DNA from: CAMEGH01 sp052103595
GTDB taxonomy: Bacteria > Patescibacteriota > Saccharimonadia > Saccharimonadales > Saccharimonadaceae
DNA: 64,000 nt
Direction of reading: 5' to 3'
Assembly (NCBI GenBank): GCA_052103595.1
Contig: JBQEKC010000002.1
Span: 124,001-188,000 of the forward strand
Positions 42,649 through 51,456 of this stretch are shown piece after piece (the first letter of the stretch is position 1; every line of letters begins with the position of its first letter). Both the position numbers and the translations under genes were made by a program. The notes beneath the pieces were generated by a model. It searched no databases and was not told where the DNA came from. It saw nothing but the letters and a program-made list of their open reading frames with translations.

Positions 42649-43713
42649 GTGAATATTTTTGATGTAGTGGTGGTTCAGCCGATTTTTAACCTGCTTATGG
42701 CGCTGTATAGCATCATCCCTGGTGGTGACTTTGGCGTTGCGGTGATCATCTTTACCATTTTGATTCGTTTCTTGATGTGGCCGCTCATCGTAAAGCAGCT
42801 GCATCAAGTTAAGGCGATGCGCAAGCTTCAGCCAGAACTTAAAAAGATTAAGAAAAAGGCAAAAGGCAATCGTCAGCTTGAAGGCATGATGATGCTTGAG
42901 CTGTACAAAAAATACAATGTCAATCCGTTCCGATCGATTGGTATTTTGTTGGTGCAACTCCCTATTTTTATCGGTTTGTATCATGTGATTAAGATTTTTA
43001 CAGAGCGTCGCGATGAACTTGCGAAGTACTCGTATGATTTTATCGAAAATATTCCAGCGGTCTCAAACCTTATCGCCAACCCAGATACATTTAACCAACA
43101 TTTATTTGGCATTATCGACCTTACACGCCACGCAATCGATCAGTACGGTGTTAGTCCGTTCCTCCTGGTGTTGGCAGTTGGTTCTGGTTTCTTGCAATAT
43201 GTTTCAAGTAAGCAAACGATGCCGCAGCAAGAAAGTAAGAAAGGCCTTCGCCAAATTATGGCTGAAGCCGCTGAAGGAAAGCAAGCTGACCAAGCGGAGA
43301 TGAATGCGGTCGTGATGCAGAAGATGATCAAAGTGATGCCGTTTATGATGGTATTTATTATGATTAACCTGCCAGGCGCGATTACTCTTTACTATGCAGT
43401 ATCAACGCTTGCTGCTGTGTTGCAACAGCATGTTCTTTTGAAGCGTGATGAAGATGAGCTTGTCGAAGTGGCAGATGAGCCGAAGCAAACAGCTGCGACT
43501 AAGACAAAGCAACGCGCAAAAAATGCGCAAGAAGCGGTGACTATTCCAGCTGCAGCGCAAAAGAAAACTACGGCTTCTGTAAAGAAAAACACTCAATCAA
43601 CCACAAAAGCGGCTTCTGTAAAGAAAGCAAAAAAGGCAAAGAAGTCTTCTGCCGCAGCGTCAACTACCGTTCGAATTGTGGCAAAACCAACCAAGAAAAA
43701 GGGGAAGAAGTGA
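42649..43713 (+). CDS. yidC: Membrane protein insertase YidC/Oxa1
   Basis: 354 aa from a GTG after GGAG. Helices are at about 8-30, 95-120, 165-190 and 220-260. The cytoplasmic helical hairpin after the first helix pair has MRKLQPELKKIKKKAKGN and NPFRSIGILLVQLPIF. The long C-terminal tail (about 275-354) is Lys/Ala/Thr-rich and should bind ribosomes. It inserts membrane proteins with or without Sec; the many membrane proteins of the secretion locus are possible clients. The stop shares a base with the jag start (TGATG). Confidence 0.95.
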   Translation: MNIFDVVVVQPIFNLLMALYSIIPGGDFGVAVIIFTILIRFLMWPLIVKQLHQVKAMRKLQPELKKIKKKAKGNRQLEGMMMLELYKKYNVNPFRSIGILLVQLPIFIGLYHVIKIFTERRDELAKYSYDFIENIPAVSNLIANPDTFNQHLFGIIDLTRHAIDQYGVSPFLLVLAVGSGFLQYVSSKQTMPQQESKKGLRQIMAEAAEGKQADQAEMNAVVMQKMIKVMPFMMVFIMINLPGAITLYYAVSTLAAVLQQHVLLKRDEDELVEVADEPKQTAATKTKQRAKNAQEAVTIPAAAQKKTTASVKKNTQSTTKAASVKKAKKAKKSSAAASTTVRIVAKPTKKKGKK

Positions 43714-44171
43714 TGGATAAAGAACAATCGGTTCAGCTTGCGATTAAAGCTGTTCAAGATATCGTTTCATTTTTTGAAGTAAATCCAGAGGTAACGGCGC
43801 ATATCGAAGAGGATGTTATTACGATTTCGGTTGCCTCAAGCGATGCCAGTAGTTTGTTGATTGGCCGTAATGCCGAAACACTTCGCAGCATTCAAACATT
43901 AGTGATTGGCATGCTTCACCAAAATGACGCCGAACTCACCCGCCTTAATATCGACGTGGCTGATTATAAAAAACAGCGAGCAGAGAAATTAGCAGAAAAA
44001 GTACGCGGCTGGATTGACCGTGTACAGACAACGGGTGAAGCCTATGCTGTGGGGTTGAACGCAGCTGATCGTCGCATTGCACACAAAGTTGCCACCGAAT
44101 ATGACGACATCACTACTCACTCAGAAGGTGAGGGCCGAGAACGGAAACTGATTATCGACCAGAAGAAATAA
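43713..44171 (+). CDS. jag: Jag/KhpB-type RNA-binding protein (KH-R3H)
   Basis: 152 aa from ATG 43713, overlapping the yidC stop; a GTG at 43710 is also possible. The KH-like part is at about 28-78 (SSLLIGRNAETLRSIQTLV, a GRxx loop). The R3H domain is at about 85-150, with NAADRRIAHKVATEY and SEGEGRERKLII. It lacks the N-terminal Jag domain of larger homologs. Such proteins bind RNA and link to cell-wall and division control. The yidC-jag order is conserved in many bacteria. Confidence 0.9.
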   Translation: MDKEQSVQLAIKAVQDIVSFFEVNPEVTAHIEEDVITISVASSDASSLLIGRNAETLRSIQTLVIGMLHQNDAELTRLNIDVADYKKQRAEKLAEKVRGWIDRVQTTGEAYAVGLNAADRRIAHKVATEYDDITTHSEGEGRERKLIIDQKK

Positions 44172-44183
44172 CGAGCGATATCT

Positions 44184-44217
44184 AAAAAATAGTGCCCAAA
44201 GACGGCACTATTTTTTA
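44184..44217. terminator. Bidirectional terminator between jag and a glycosyltransferase gene
   Basis: AAAAAATAGTGCC-7-GGCACTATTTTTT, a 13-bp stem with A and T runs on both sides. It serves the convergent genes on each side. Confidence 0.85.
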
Positions 44218-44218
44218 T

Positions 44219-45331
44219 TTACTCATGATCTGTATCGGTAATAGCAAGCACGTCTTCATACCCAGCCAATGTTTGACGCGCCATGCGTTCCCAAGAATAT
44301 TCACCCACTTTTACCTTCCCTTTCCGGGTAAGTGTTCGCTGAAGCGATTTACTCGAGAGGACGTCATCGATCGCTTGAGCTATATCTGCAACATTGTAGG
44401 GATCGAAATAGTGTGCTGCGTCGCCGTAGACTTCGGGTAGGCAGGTGGCGTTGCTACTTACCACCGGTGCGCCTTGTTGCATGGCTTCAAGCCCAGGCAG
44501 GCCAAACCCTTCCATAAGAGAGGGGAAAACGTAGGCGGCGCAATGTTCGTACAGCCAGTCACGCTGTTCATCGGGGATAAAATCGGTGAAGATGATATTT
44601 TTGTAGCCGCGCTTTTCAAACAGCGCTTTGTTTTTTTGCGCGCTGGCGTTTAATTTGCCAGCTAAAACCAAGCCGAGCTGTGGGCGAGTTTTTAGCAATT
44701 GCTGATGTGCTTCGGCTAGGCGTACAAGGTTTTTGTAATCACTTTGTTGCCCGACATACAGCAAAAACTCTTTGAAAGGGTGGTCGTACTTCTCTACTTT
44801 GCCAGCTTGTAATTTGTCGGCTGATTCGTAGGTGAGGACGGTTTTGTCGGTCGCGGCGTAGCTAAAGTTTTCAAGCTCTTGCTTTGTAAATTTTGTCGGC
44901 ACAAAAATCTTTGCGCTTGTATGGCAGAGCACTTTAAAAACCATCTTTCCAACGAGTTGTTTGGCGCGAAACACGAGCCAGTTTTTATCGGAATTATAAG
45001 TTTTTAACAGCGTCAGGTCGTGCACAGTGGTGACGTGCGGTTTACGATACAAGATTGGTTGTTGAGGCATGCAAAAATGTACCAAGTCAGCGTTCAGTTC
45101 GTTGAGCAATCGCAAAAATCCTGTTTGCTCGGCAAAAGAATAATCCGCAAAATCGGCTACTCGTACGGTAAAATTTTGGTTCGTTGGCGTGTAAAAATCA
45201 ACATCCTTTTGCCGGACAAGAATAGTATAGGTGTTGGTGGTGTCAATTTTTTCAAGATAGTGCACTAAGCGCTCGACGTAGCGGCCGGTGGAACTATTAA
45301 TAATGCGCGCATCGATGGCGATGTGGCTCAT
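44219..45331 (-). CDS. Glycosyltransferase family 4 protein
   Basis: 370 aa. It has a GT-B fold with N-terminal half MSHIAIDARIINSSTGRYVERLV and LVHFCMPQQP. The C-terminal nucleotide-sugar half has FLLYVGQQSDYKNL, SLMEGFGLPGLEAMQQGAPVVSS (the EX7E-type motif) and LPEVYGDAAHYFDP. It transfers a sugar from a nucleotide donor to a surface glycan on the cytoplasmic side; donor unknown. Its ATG lies inside the 3' end of sucD (4-bp overlap), so it is cotranscribed with sucCD. Confidence 0.88.
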   Translation of the reverse strand: MSHIAIDARIINSSTGRYVERLVHYLEKIDTTNTYTILVRQKDVDFYTPTNQNFTVRVADFADYSFAEQTGFLRLLNELNADLVHFCMPQQPILYRKPHVTTVHDLTLLKTYNSDKNWLVFRAKQLVGKMVFKVLCHTSAKIFVPTKFTKQELENFSYAATDKTVLTYESADKLQAGKVEKYDHPFKEFLLYVGQQSDYKNLVRLAEAHQQLLKTRPQLGLVLAGKLNASAQKNKALFEKRGYKNIIFTDFIPDEQRDWLYEHCAAYVFPSLMEGFGLPGLEAMQQGAPVVSSNATCLPEVYGDAAHYFDPYNVADIAQAIDDVLSSKSLQRTLTRKGKVKVGEYSWERMARQTLAGYEDVLAITDTDHE

Positions 45332-46206
45332 GATTGTTCCTTAAGCTGGTGCTGCAGCGTTTCGGCGATAGTAGTGACACTTTCAACAACCGTAGCGCCT
45401 GCCTGGGAAAGTGCGGTACTTTTGGCACTGGCTGATTCTTGCTCGGATCCTAAGATAGCACCAGCGTGGCCAAGCTGTACATTCGGTGGAGCGTATTGCC
45501 CAGCGATGTAGGCGATAACTGGCTTTGTGCCGTGTGCCGCAATATATTCGGCTGCGCGGAGTTCGTCTTTGCCGCCAATTTCACCAATCAGTACGATGGC
45601 AGAAACGTCGATGTCGGCTTCGAATTGCTGCAAGCAGTCAACAAAATTCACACCCTTGATGGTGTCGCCGCCAATGCCAACTATGAATTTTTGGCCAATA
45701 TTAGCCGCAGTTAACCCGGCAACCGCCTCGTAGGTGAGTGTCCCTGAGCGGCTCACGACAGCGACTGAACCTGGCAAGGTAATAGCGGCAGGAATAATAC
45801 CAAGTTTGGCGTGGTCAGGGGTGATGACACCAGGACAATTTGGGCCAATCAATTGGGAAGTGCTCGTGGCAAGGCGTTTTTTAACTGCCAGCATATCGTG
45901 AACGGGAATCCCTTCGGTGATGCAGAGTATCAGCGGAATATCGGCATCGATTGCCTCCATAATGGCAGCTTTGGCAAATGGGGCAGGGACAAAAATGATA
46001 CTTGCGTCCACGCTCCCCTGCTCTGCCTGAATGTCGGCGATGGTTTTGTACACCGGCACGCCGTGAATTTCTGTGCCGGCTTTACTTGGTGATGTACCGG
46101 CAACAATCTGCGTGCCATAAGCAAGCATTTCACGCGTGTGAAATGAACCGTGGGTGCCGGTAATGCCTTGTACGATAACGCTTTCGGGTGCAAAAAGGTT
46201 AGGCAC
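45328..46206 (-). CDS. sucD: Succinyl-CoA ligase alpha subunit
   Basis: 292 aa, full length for the family. It has the N-terminal CoA-binding Rossmann region (VIVQGITGTHGSFHTREMLAYGT, KAGTEIHGVPVY), IGPNCPGVI, SRSGTLTYE, and the active-site histidine in LGHAGAIL near residue 247, which is phosphorylated during catalysis. With SucC it interconverts succinyl-CoA and succinate with ATP or GTP formation. It overlaps the sucC stop by 8 bp. No other TCA-cycle gene lies in the window. Confidence 0.94.
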   Translation of the reverse strand: MPNLFAPESVIVQGITGTHGSFHTREMLAYGTQIVAGTSPSKAGTEIHGVPVYKTIADIQAEQGSVDASIIFVPAPFAKAAIMEAIDADIPLILCITEGIPVHDMLAVKKRLATSTSQLIGPNCPGVITPDHAKLGIIPAAITLPGSVAVVSRSGTLTYEAVAGLTAANIGQKFIVGIGGDTIKGVNFVDCLQQFEADIDVSAIVLIGEIGGKDELRAAEYIAAHGTKPVIAYIAGQYAPPNVQLGHAGAILGSEQESASAKSTALSQAGATVVESVTTIAETLQHQLKEQS

Positions 46207-47266
46207 GAGAACCTCCTATTGCTTGAATAGCATCAGCGAGGGAAGTATAAAGTGGTAAATCACTTTCAGCAAGCAACTCTTTTGCGAGTGTAACGTTTGT
46301 ACCTTCGAGTCGAATAAAGAGCGGCGGTAGATCGCTAATTTCTGCCTTGGCAGCCAAAATCGCTTTGGCAACTTCATCGCAGCGGGTGATGCCGGCAAAA
46401 ATATTAATGACGATTGCTTCGAGCCGTGAATATTCGCCTAGTTGTTTAAATGAGCGCAGGATCGTTTCTTTTGTGGTGCCCCCACCAACATCAAGAAAAT
46501 TCACCGTTTGATAGCCAGCGGCCTGTACGGCATCGACCGTTGCCATCGCGAGCCCTGCGCCGTTCGCAATTGTGGCGACGGTACCGTGTTTATTCAGTGT
46601 TACAAAGTTTGCGCTAGCGGGTCTATCGTAAAAATTCCAGTCTGGGTGGCGAAATGCTGCGGCGTTATCGAGCTCCATTTTGCAATCAGCTGCCACTAAT
46701 TTTCCCTCTTTTGTAAGAACGAGCGGGTTAATTTCAAGCAAGGTTGCATCGTTTGTGTGCATGCAATCAAGCAGGTTATTTACCAGCTCGTGCAGTGCAA
46801 ATTCGTGCGTTTCGAGTGCCATATATTCTGCGAGCTCAAGGCCTTGTGCTTCGCTACATTTGCTCTGAATTGTTGCCGCAAAAAAAGCCTCGCTCGGCTG
46901 CGATTCAATATCAATGCCACCGTCTTTATGGGCAAGAAGGGTAATTGCTTGCTTGTCACGGTCAATCGAAAGGTGTATATACAGTTCACGCTCAATCGCC
47001 AAAAGCTCTTCGGCTAAAATAGTTTCTGCCATGAACCCATCGATATCCGCGGCAAAAATAGCGCGCAGTGCAGGCGCAACCTCTGCTTGCTCTTTCACTA
47101 TCTGGATGCCACCAAATTTGTTACGTCGGCCAGTGAGGACTTGCGCCTTCAGAACAGTTGGCGCTGTCGGTAGAGTAGTATCCTCTTTTGCAAGCAACTG
47201 CGAGGTAGGCACTGCGACAGCAGACTGCGTCAGGAGCTGTTTTGCTTCGTGTTCAAGAAGTTTCAT
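46199..47266 (-). CDS. sucC: Succinyl-CoA ligase beta subunit
   Basis: 355 aa, about 30 shorter than the usual ~385-390. The ATP-grasp N-terminal part has VLKAQVLTGRRNKFGGIQIV. LLEINPLVLT and DCKMELDNAA provide the metal- and nucleotide-binding residues. The C-terminal ligase part has NGAGLAMATVDAVQ, FLDVGGGTTKE, NIFAGITRCDEVA and RLEGTN. The key family motifs are therefore present and the protein is likely functional. A TATACT box 9 bp before the ATG and no Shine-Dalgarno suggest its own leaderless transcript. Confidence 0.93.
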   Translation of the reverse strand: MKLLEHEAKQLLTQSAVAVPTSQLLAKEDTTLPTAPTVLKAQVLTGRRNKFGGIQIVKEQAEVAPALRAIFAADIDGFMAETILAEELLAIERELYIHLSIDRDKQAITLLAHKDGGIDIESQPSEAFFAATIQSKCSEAQGLELAEYMALETHEFALHELVNNLLDCMHTNDATLLEINPLVLTKEGKLVAADCKMELDNAAAFRHPDWNFYDRPASANFVTLNKHGTVATIANGAGLAMATVDAVQAAGYQTVNFLDVGGGTTKETILRSFKQLGEYSRLEAIVINIFAGITRCDEVAKAILAAKAEISDLPPLFIRLEGTNVTLAKELLAESDLPLYTSLADAIQAIGGSRA

Positions 47267-47275
47267 CTAATAAAT

Positions 47276-47281
47276 AGTATA
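47276..47281 (-). promoter_or_regulatory. -10 box of sucCD
   Basis: Reverse strand TATACT, 9 bp before the ATG at 47266. It lies in the short gap after the DUF2304-like gene. No clear -35. Confidence 0.45.
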
Positions 47282-47282
47282 A

Positions 47283-47639
47283 CTATTTCCGGCTTGATAG
47301 TCGAATAGAGAGTTCTTGGTGAAGATCGTTGAGGCGTTTTTCGGTTTGCTCAACTCGGCCCGAGACACCATTGAGAAGGTAAAGGAGAAAGATGATTGCG
47401 GTAATTTGTACGACATCGAACAAATTGAGCGAATCGGTATCAGTAAAATTATTTGCAAATAGCCAGTGATACACAGGCTCGGCAATAATCAACCCAAGTA
47501 AAAGAATCGACCATAGTAACAATTGAATCGAAGCGCGACGACGTGTGATGCGGCGCATTTTGTAGCGAGTAATAATACTTGTTACCGCCAGAATAACAAA
47601 GGGGAGGTTGAAAAGAAGGAGTAGAACGTAGCGGCTCAT
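47283..47639 (-). CDS. DUF2304-like small membrane protein
   Basis: 118 aa with helices at about 4-24, 38-60 and 75-95, then a cytoplasmic coiled-coil-like tail (RVEQTEKRLNDLHQEL). Topology and position right after a dolichyl-phosphate-mannose-synthase-like gene (4-bp overlap) match DUF2304 proteins, which commonly pair with such transferases. A role in lipid-linked sugar synthesis or flipping is inferred. Confidence 0.7.
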   Translation of the reverse strand: MSRYVLLLLFNLPFVILAVTSIITRYKMRRITRRRASIQLLLWSILLLGLIIAEPVYHWLFANNFTDTDSLNLFDVVQITAIIFLLYLLNGVSGRVEQTEKRLNDLHQELSIRLSSRK

Positions 47640-48349
47640 CGGAAGATCTCCGAAAGGCGGCGCGCAAGAAGCGTACGAACAATATTAATTGCGTTCCAGT
47701 TACTTTGTCCTTTCCCTTTTGAGTACTCGGTGTAAATTGCCTGAATAGGATATTCATCGATAGTAAGGCCAATTTGATGCGCTCGCCATAGCATCTCTGA
47801 GCAAAATTCATATCCTCTTGCCTTCCACTCTAACTGCGTGAGAGCTTTTTGCGAAAAGACGCGCAGACCAGATTGCGAATCGGTTGATTTGATGCCAAAA
47901 AGAAGATACGTAATAGTACTTAACCCCCAGTTACCAAGGCGCTTTACTTTTGACATACCAGTGCTGTCGATCAGGCGACTGCCAATCAAAAGGTCGGTGT
48001 TTGAAGTGGCGATAGTTGCAATTCCACGAATTACATCTTCTGGCGCATGTTGGCCGTCGGCATCCATCGTAGCGGCAAAATCAGCATTTTGTTGATACGC
48101 ATAGCGAAGCCCGGTTGCAGTTGCACCACCTGCGCCAGAGTTAAGAATGTGATCGATGACAGTTACGCCAGCACGCCTAGCTTCCTGAGAGGTGTTGTCT
48201 GGTGAACCGTCGTTTACTACGACAATTTCGTAAGTGTGTTGCGTATCTTTTTTGAACGCCTTCTTGGCTTTTTGTAGTACATCGTAAATCACCGCCGCTT
48301 CTTTGTAGGCGGGGATAATAATACACACGCTCGGCTTTTTCTTACTCAC
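47636..48349 (-). CDS. Glycosyltransferase family 2, polyprenyl-phosphate sugar synthase-like
   Basis: 237 aa from a GTG at 48349. A single GT-A domain has SVCIIIPAYKEAAVIYDVL, VVVNDGSPDNT, the metal-binding MDADGQHAPED and GSRLIDSTGMSKVKR, as in DPM1/DPG-synthase-like enzymes. It lacks the C-terminal membrane helices of some relatives; the adjoining DUF2304-like protein may supply membrane anchoring. It would move a sugar from a nucleotide donor to undecaprenyl phosphate. A TAAAAT box ends 10 bp before the start (leaderless pattern). Confidence 0.87.
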   Translation of the reverse strand: MSKKKPSVCIIIPAYKEAAVIYDVLQKAKKAFKKDTQHTYEIVVVNDGSPDNTSQEARRAGVTVIDHILNSGAGGATATGLRYAYQQNADFAATMDADGQHAPEDVIRGIATIATSNTDLLIGSRLIDSTGMSKVKRLGNWGLSTITYLLFGIKSTDSQSGLRVFSQKALTQLEWKARGYEFCSEMLWRAHQIGLTIDEYPIQAIYTEYSKGKGQSNWNAINIVRTLLARRLSEIFR

Positions 48350-48359
48350 AAGTGTTATT

Positions 48360-48365
48360 ATTTTA
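48360..48365 (-). promoter_or_regulatory. -10 box of the GT2/DUF2304 unit
   Basis: Reverse strand TAAAAT, 10 bp before the GTG at 48349, no Shine-Dalgarno. Confidence 0.35.
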
Positions 48366-48372
48366 CCATAAA

Positions 48373-49386
48373 TTACTTTTTGCCGGTAATGCGGTCGCGG
48401 AGTTTACGTAAACCAGTTTGATCTGGTGGTAAATCGGGCCACAGAATATCTGCAATATATTGCACCGAAGCGGTGCGTTCGCGCTGAATACGAAATCGTT
48501 GCCAGAGCGAGTCAGTCCAAAAAATACCTAGGTGCTGTACGTAGCCTTTGAGCGCTTTGGCGCCATTGCCGTTTTTTACCGCGTTACCAAACATCAAGAT
48601 ATACGCCAGCCAGAACTTTAGCCCTACACTAAATAGTAGCGACGTCGGCATATTTTTTGCAATAAAAAGCGGCAGGTTTTTGAAGGTTTGCTGCACAGTA
48701 AAGCCAGGAACTTTTTTGCTACTGGCACCCTGTTCGTGGTAGGCGATGGCTTTGTTTGTGTAGTATACTTTGTGGCCGTAAAGTTGCGCGCGAAAGCTGA
48801 TGTCGGTGTCTTCGTAGTAGGCAAAAAAAGCTTCATCGAATAAGCCAATTTCGCGTAGCATTTTGGTGCTATAGAGCGACGCGCCGCCGCTGCCGCTAAA
48901 CACAAACCCACTTTCTGGAACGCTACTAGTTGGCTGATTGCGGTCTCGCGGGAAGGGTAAACCCCAGTTCGAACACCAGTCGCCAGTACTATCAATTGTC
49001 TTGCCGTCAGCGTGTAAAAGCAAGCCGGTAGTAATGCCGCTCTGCTGCTTTTTTTGTGCAGCCACAAGTTCGGTGAGCCAGTTTTTATCGGCGGTCGCAT
49101 CGTTATTAAACAGCGCTACAAAATCAAAATCGCCTTTTAGTGCGTAGCGAATCCCCGTATTCACACCGCCCGCAAAGCCAAGATTTTTGGTATTTTCAAG
49201 CACGATAAGCTTAGGGTATTTTTTCTGCAACTTGGCGATTTCTGGCTGTGTTCCGGCTTCGGTAGAGCCATTTTCCACCAATATAACCGCTTGGTTTTTA
49301 TAGGTTTGCTTATAAAGCGAAGCAAGGCATTTTTTTGTGTCTTCAATGCCATTCCAGTTCAGTACAATTGTTGCAACGCTACTCAT
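48373..49386 (-). CDS. Glycosyltransferase family 2 protein (rhamnosyltransferase-like)
   Basis: 337 aa. The GT-A domain at about 1-240 has VATIVLNWNGIEDTKKCLASLY, VENGSTEAG, NLGFAGGVNTGIRYA, FNNDATADKNWL (metal-binding Asp) and FFAYYEDTDISFRAQLYG. The C-terminal ~90 residues are amphipathic and may sit on the membrane. It is divergent from the ABC exporter genes, 36 bp away, with overlapping -10 boxes. Likely adds a sugar to the exported surface polysaccharide. Confidence 0.88.
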   Translation of the reverse strand: MSSVATIVLNWNGIEDTKKCLASLYKQTYKNQAVILVENGSTEAGTQPEIAKLQKKYPKLIVLENTKNLGFAGGVNTGIRYALKGDFDFVALFNNDATADKNWLTELVAAQKKQQSGITTGLLLHADGKTIDSTGDWCSNWGLPFPRDRNQPTSSVPESGFVFSGSGGASLYSTKMLREIGLFDEAFFAYYEDTDISFRAQLYGHKVYYTNKAIAYHEQGASSKKVPGFTVQQTFKNLPLFIAKNMPTSLLFSVGLKFWLAYILMFGNAVKNGNGAKALKGYVQHLGIFWTDSLWQRFRIQRERTASVQYIADILWPDLPPDQTGLRKLRDRITGKK

Positions 49387-49398
49387 AACTTGCTGTCT

Positions 49399-49408
49399 AT
49401 TGTATAAT
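49399..49408. promoter_or_regulatory. Overlapping divergent -10 boxes
   Basis: Forward TATAAT (49403-49408) precedes the exporter permease, and reverse TACAAT (49399-49404) precedes the GT2 gene at 49386. The two share two bases, so initiation in one direction should exclude the other. Confidence 0.45.
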
Positions 49409-49422
49409 GGATGAAGATAATT

Positions 49423-50232
49423 ATGAAACTACAGAATATTTTTAGCGACAGAAACAAGATCCTTCTGCGCGAATTGATTGTTACGGATTTTAAGCTGCGT
49501 TATCAAGGATCGGTGCTAGGATACGCTTGGAGCGTATTAAAGCCACTGTTTTTGTTTGCGATTCTTTATTTAGTATTTGATAAGTTTTTGCAACTTGGTC
49601 GTGACATCGAACACTTCCCTGTATATCTTTTGCTGGGTATTGTACTGTGGACGTTCTTTACAGAGGCAACGGGTCAGGGCTTGCAGTCGATTATTCAGCG
49701 TGGCGCACTCATCCGCAAAATTAATTTCCCGAAGTATATTATTGTTATTTCGAGTACCGTATCGGCGTTAATTAACCTGTTAATCAACCTGGTGGTAGTG
49801 CTCGTATTCTGTGTAGTGAACGGAGTTGATCTGCGGCTTGAAGCGCTGTTTATTATCCCATTGATTCTAGAACTTTATATCTTTGCGCTTGCAATTGCAT
49901 TCTTACTCTCAGCAGTAAACGTAAAGTTTCGAGATATCGGCTATTTATGGGATGTATTCTTGCAGGCTGCGTTTTATGCAACGCCAATCCTCTACCCGCT
50001 TCAAATGGTCGCAACGCAATTACCGGGTGCCGAGAAATGGCTGATGTTAAACCCTGTCGCACAAATTATTCAAGATATACGACACGCGCTGATTACGACT
50101 GATACTGTCACCACATGGCAAGTACTTTCAGGGTGGAAGGTGCTTATTCCGTTTGTAATTATTATAGTGGTTGCTATTGCAGGGGCTATTTACTTCAAGA
50201 AGAGCCAGAAATATTTTGCGGAGGATATTTAA
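49423..50232 (+). CDS. ABC-2 type polysaccharide exporter permease (Wzm/TagG-like)
   Basis: 269 aa from ATG 49423. An in-frame ATG at 49411 lies only 2 bp after the -10 box and would be outside the transcript. It has the typical FKLRYQGSVLGYAWSVLKPLFLFAILYLVF, six helices between about 30 and 260, and FRDIGYLWDVFLQAAFYATPILYP. It pairs with the ATPase that follows directly. Together they flip a lipid-linked polysaccharide or teichoic-acid-like polymer across the membrane. Confidence 0.92.
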   Translation: MKLQNIFSDRNKILLRELIVTDFKLRYQGSVLGYAWSVLKPLFLFAILYLVFDKFLQLGRDIEHFPVYLLLGIVLWTFFTEATGQGLQSIIQRGALIRKINFPKYIIVISSTVSALINLLINLVVVLVFCVVNGVDLRLEALFIIPLILELYIFALAIAFLLSAVNVKFRDIGYLWDVFLQAAFYATPILYPLQMVATQLPGAEKWLMLNPVAQIIQDIRHALITTDTVTTWQVLSGWKVLIPFVIIIVVAIAGAIYFKKSQKYFAEDI

Positions 50233-51456
50233 ATGTCAGAGAAAAAAATTGCAGTTAAAGTACAAGACCTTACAAAGACATTTAAAATTCCGCTTGAAGC
50301 AAGTAATGGCCTGAAGCAAAAGCTTATTAATACGCTAAAGGGTCGCAAAGGGTATCGTGAGTTTTCGCCGCTTAAAGGGATTTCTTTTGAGATTGAAGAA
50401 GGTGACTTTTTTGGTATCGTAGGTCGAAACGGAAGCGGTAAAAGTACACTTTTAAAGAGCATCGCTGGTATTTATACACCAGAAGAAGGGCTCGTACAAG
50501 TGAATGGTAAACTTGTGCCATTTATTGAACTTGGTGTTGGTTTTAACCCGGAGCTTACTGGTCGTGAGAACGTTTTCCTGAATGGTGCATTGCTTGGATT
50601 TAGCCATAAGCAGATGGAAGCTATGTACGACGATATCGTGGAGTTTGCTGAACTTGAAGATTTTATGGAAGAGCGCCTAAAAAACTACTCAAGCGGCATG
50701 CAGGTGCGACTAGCCTTTTCTATCGCGATTCGCGCCGAGGGTGATATTCTTCTTCTTGATGAAGTTTTGGCTGTGGGTGACGAAGCTTTTCAACGCAAAT
50801 GTTTCGAGTATTTTGCTGAACTGAAGAAGAAAAAGAAGACGGTTATTCTTGTGACGCATAGTATGGAATCGGTCTCGAGGTTTTGTAATAAGGCCATGCT
50901 TATTGATAACGGATCAGTGCTGGAATATGGAGCTATACAAAAAGTAGTCTCTCGATACGTAGATCTTAACCTGCCGAAGGCAAAAAAAGCAGCACAAAAG
51001 AAAGATGCTGAGTCTATTACTGAAAATACAGAATACGGAGCTATACAAGTGTCTATTGACGCGGATAAGGACAAGTCAATAGAGGATATTCAGCCGCATC
51101 ATAATACTATTACGTTCACGAATGAGATAGTTGTCAAGAAAACTATGCAAGATGTTTTCTTTGGCTTTACGATCAGGAAAAGCTCGGGCGAGCCAGTGTT
51201 TTGGTATACTACAGAAGATATGGGCGATGAGTTCGGGAGCTTTACGCCTGGAGAGCGAAAAAAGATTATTATTTCAATTGATAATATCTTCGGCGAAGGA
51301 GCATACTATATTAATGTATCAGTTAAGCGCCGGGACAGGTCGAAAGATATGATACTTCAGGATGAAGTGAAGGATTTTTCGATAAGCGGTTACGGAAAAA
51401 ATGGCTGGATGCTACACCCTAAGTTTAACGTGGAGGTGGTGAGTGACAAAAAATAA
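50233..51456 (+). CDS. Polysaccharide exporter ATPase with C-terminal Wzt-like domain
   Basis: 407 aa, starting at the base after the permease stop. The nucleotide-binding domain is at about 1-245, with Walker A GRNGSGKSTLL, the Tag/Wzt-type ELGVGFNPELTGRENV, signature YSSGMQVRLAF and Walker B ILLLDEVLAVGDE. The remaining ~150 residues form a beta-rich domain similar in position to the Wzt C-terminal domain, which reads the end group of the polymer before export. The export may thus be tied to a specific terminal modification, perhaps the one made by the next gene (inference). Confidence 0.92.
   Translation: MSEKKIAVKVQDLTKTFKIPLEASNGLKQKLINTLKGRKGYREFSPLKGISFEIEEGDFFGIVGRNGSGKSTLLKSIAGIYTPEEGLVQVNGKLVPFIELGVGFNPELTGRENVFLNGALLGFSHKQMEAMYDDIVEFAELEDFMEERLKNYSSGMQVRLAFSIAIRAEGDILLLDEVLAVGDEAFQRKCFEYFAELKKKKKTVILVTHSMESVSRFCNKAMLIDNGSVLEYGAIQKVVSRYVDLNLPKAKKAAQKKDAESITENTEYGAIQVSIDADKDKSIEDIQPHHNTITFTNEIVVKKTMQDVFFGFTIRKSSGEPVFWYTTEDMGDEFGSFTPGERKKIIISIDNIFGEGAYYINVSVKRRDRSKDMILQDEVKDFSISGYGKNGWMLHPKFNVEVVSDKK

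Noticed and set aside
42316..42984. 222-codon minus-strand frame across rnpA and yidC
   Set aside because: It overlaps two well-recognised genes on the other strand and has no family resemblance.
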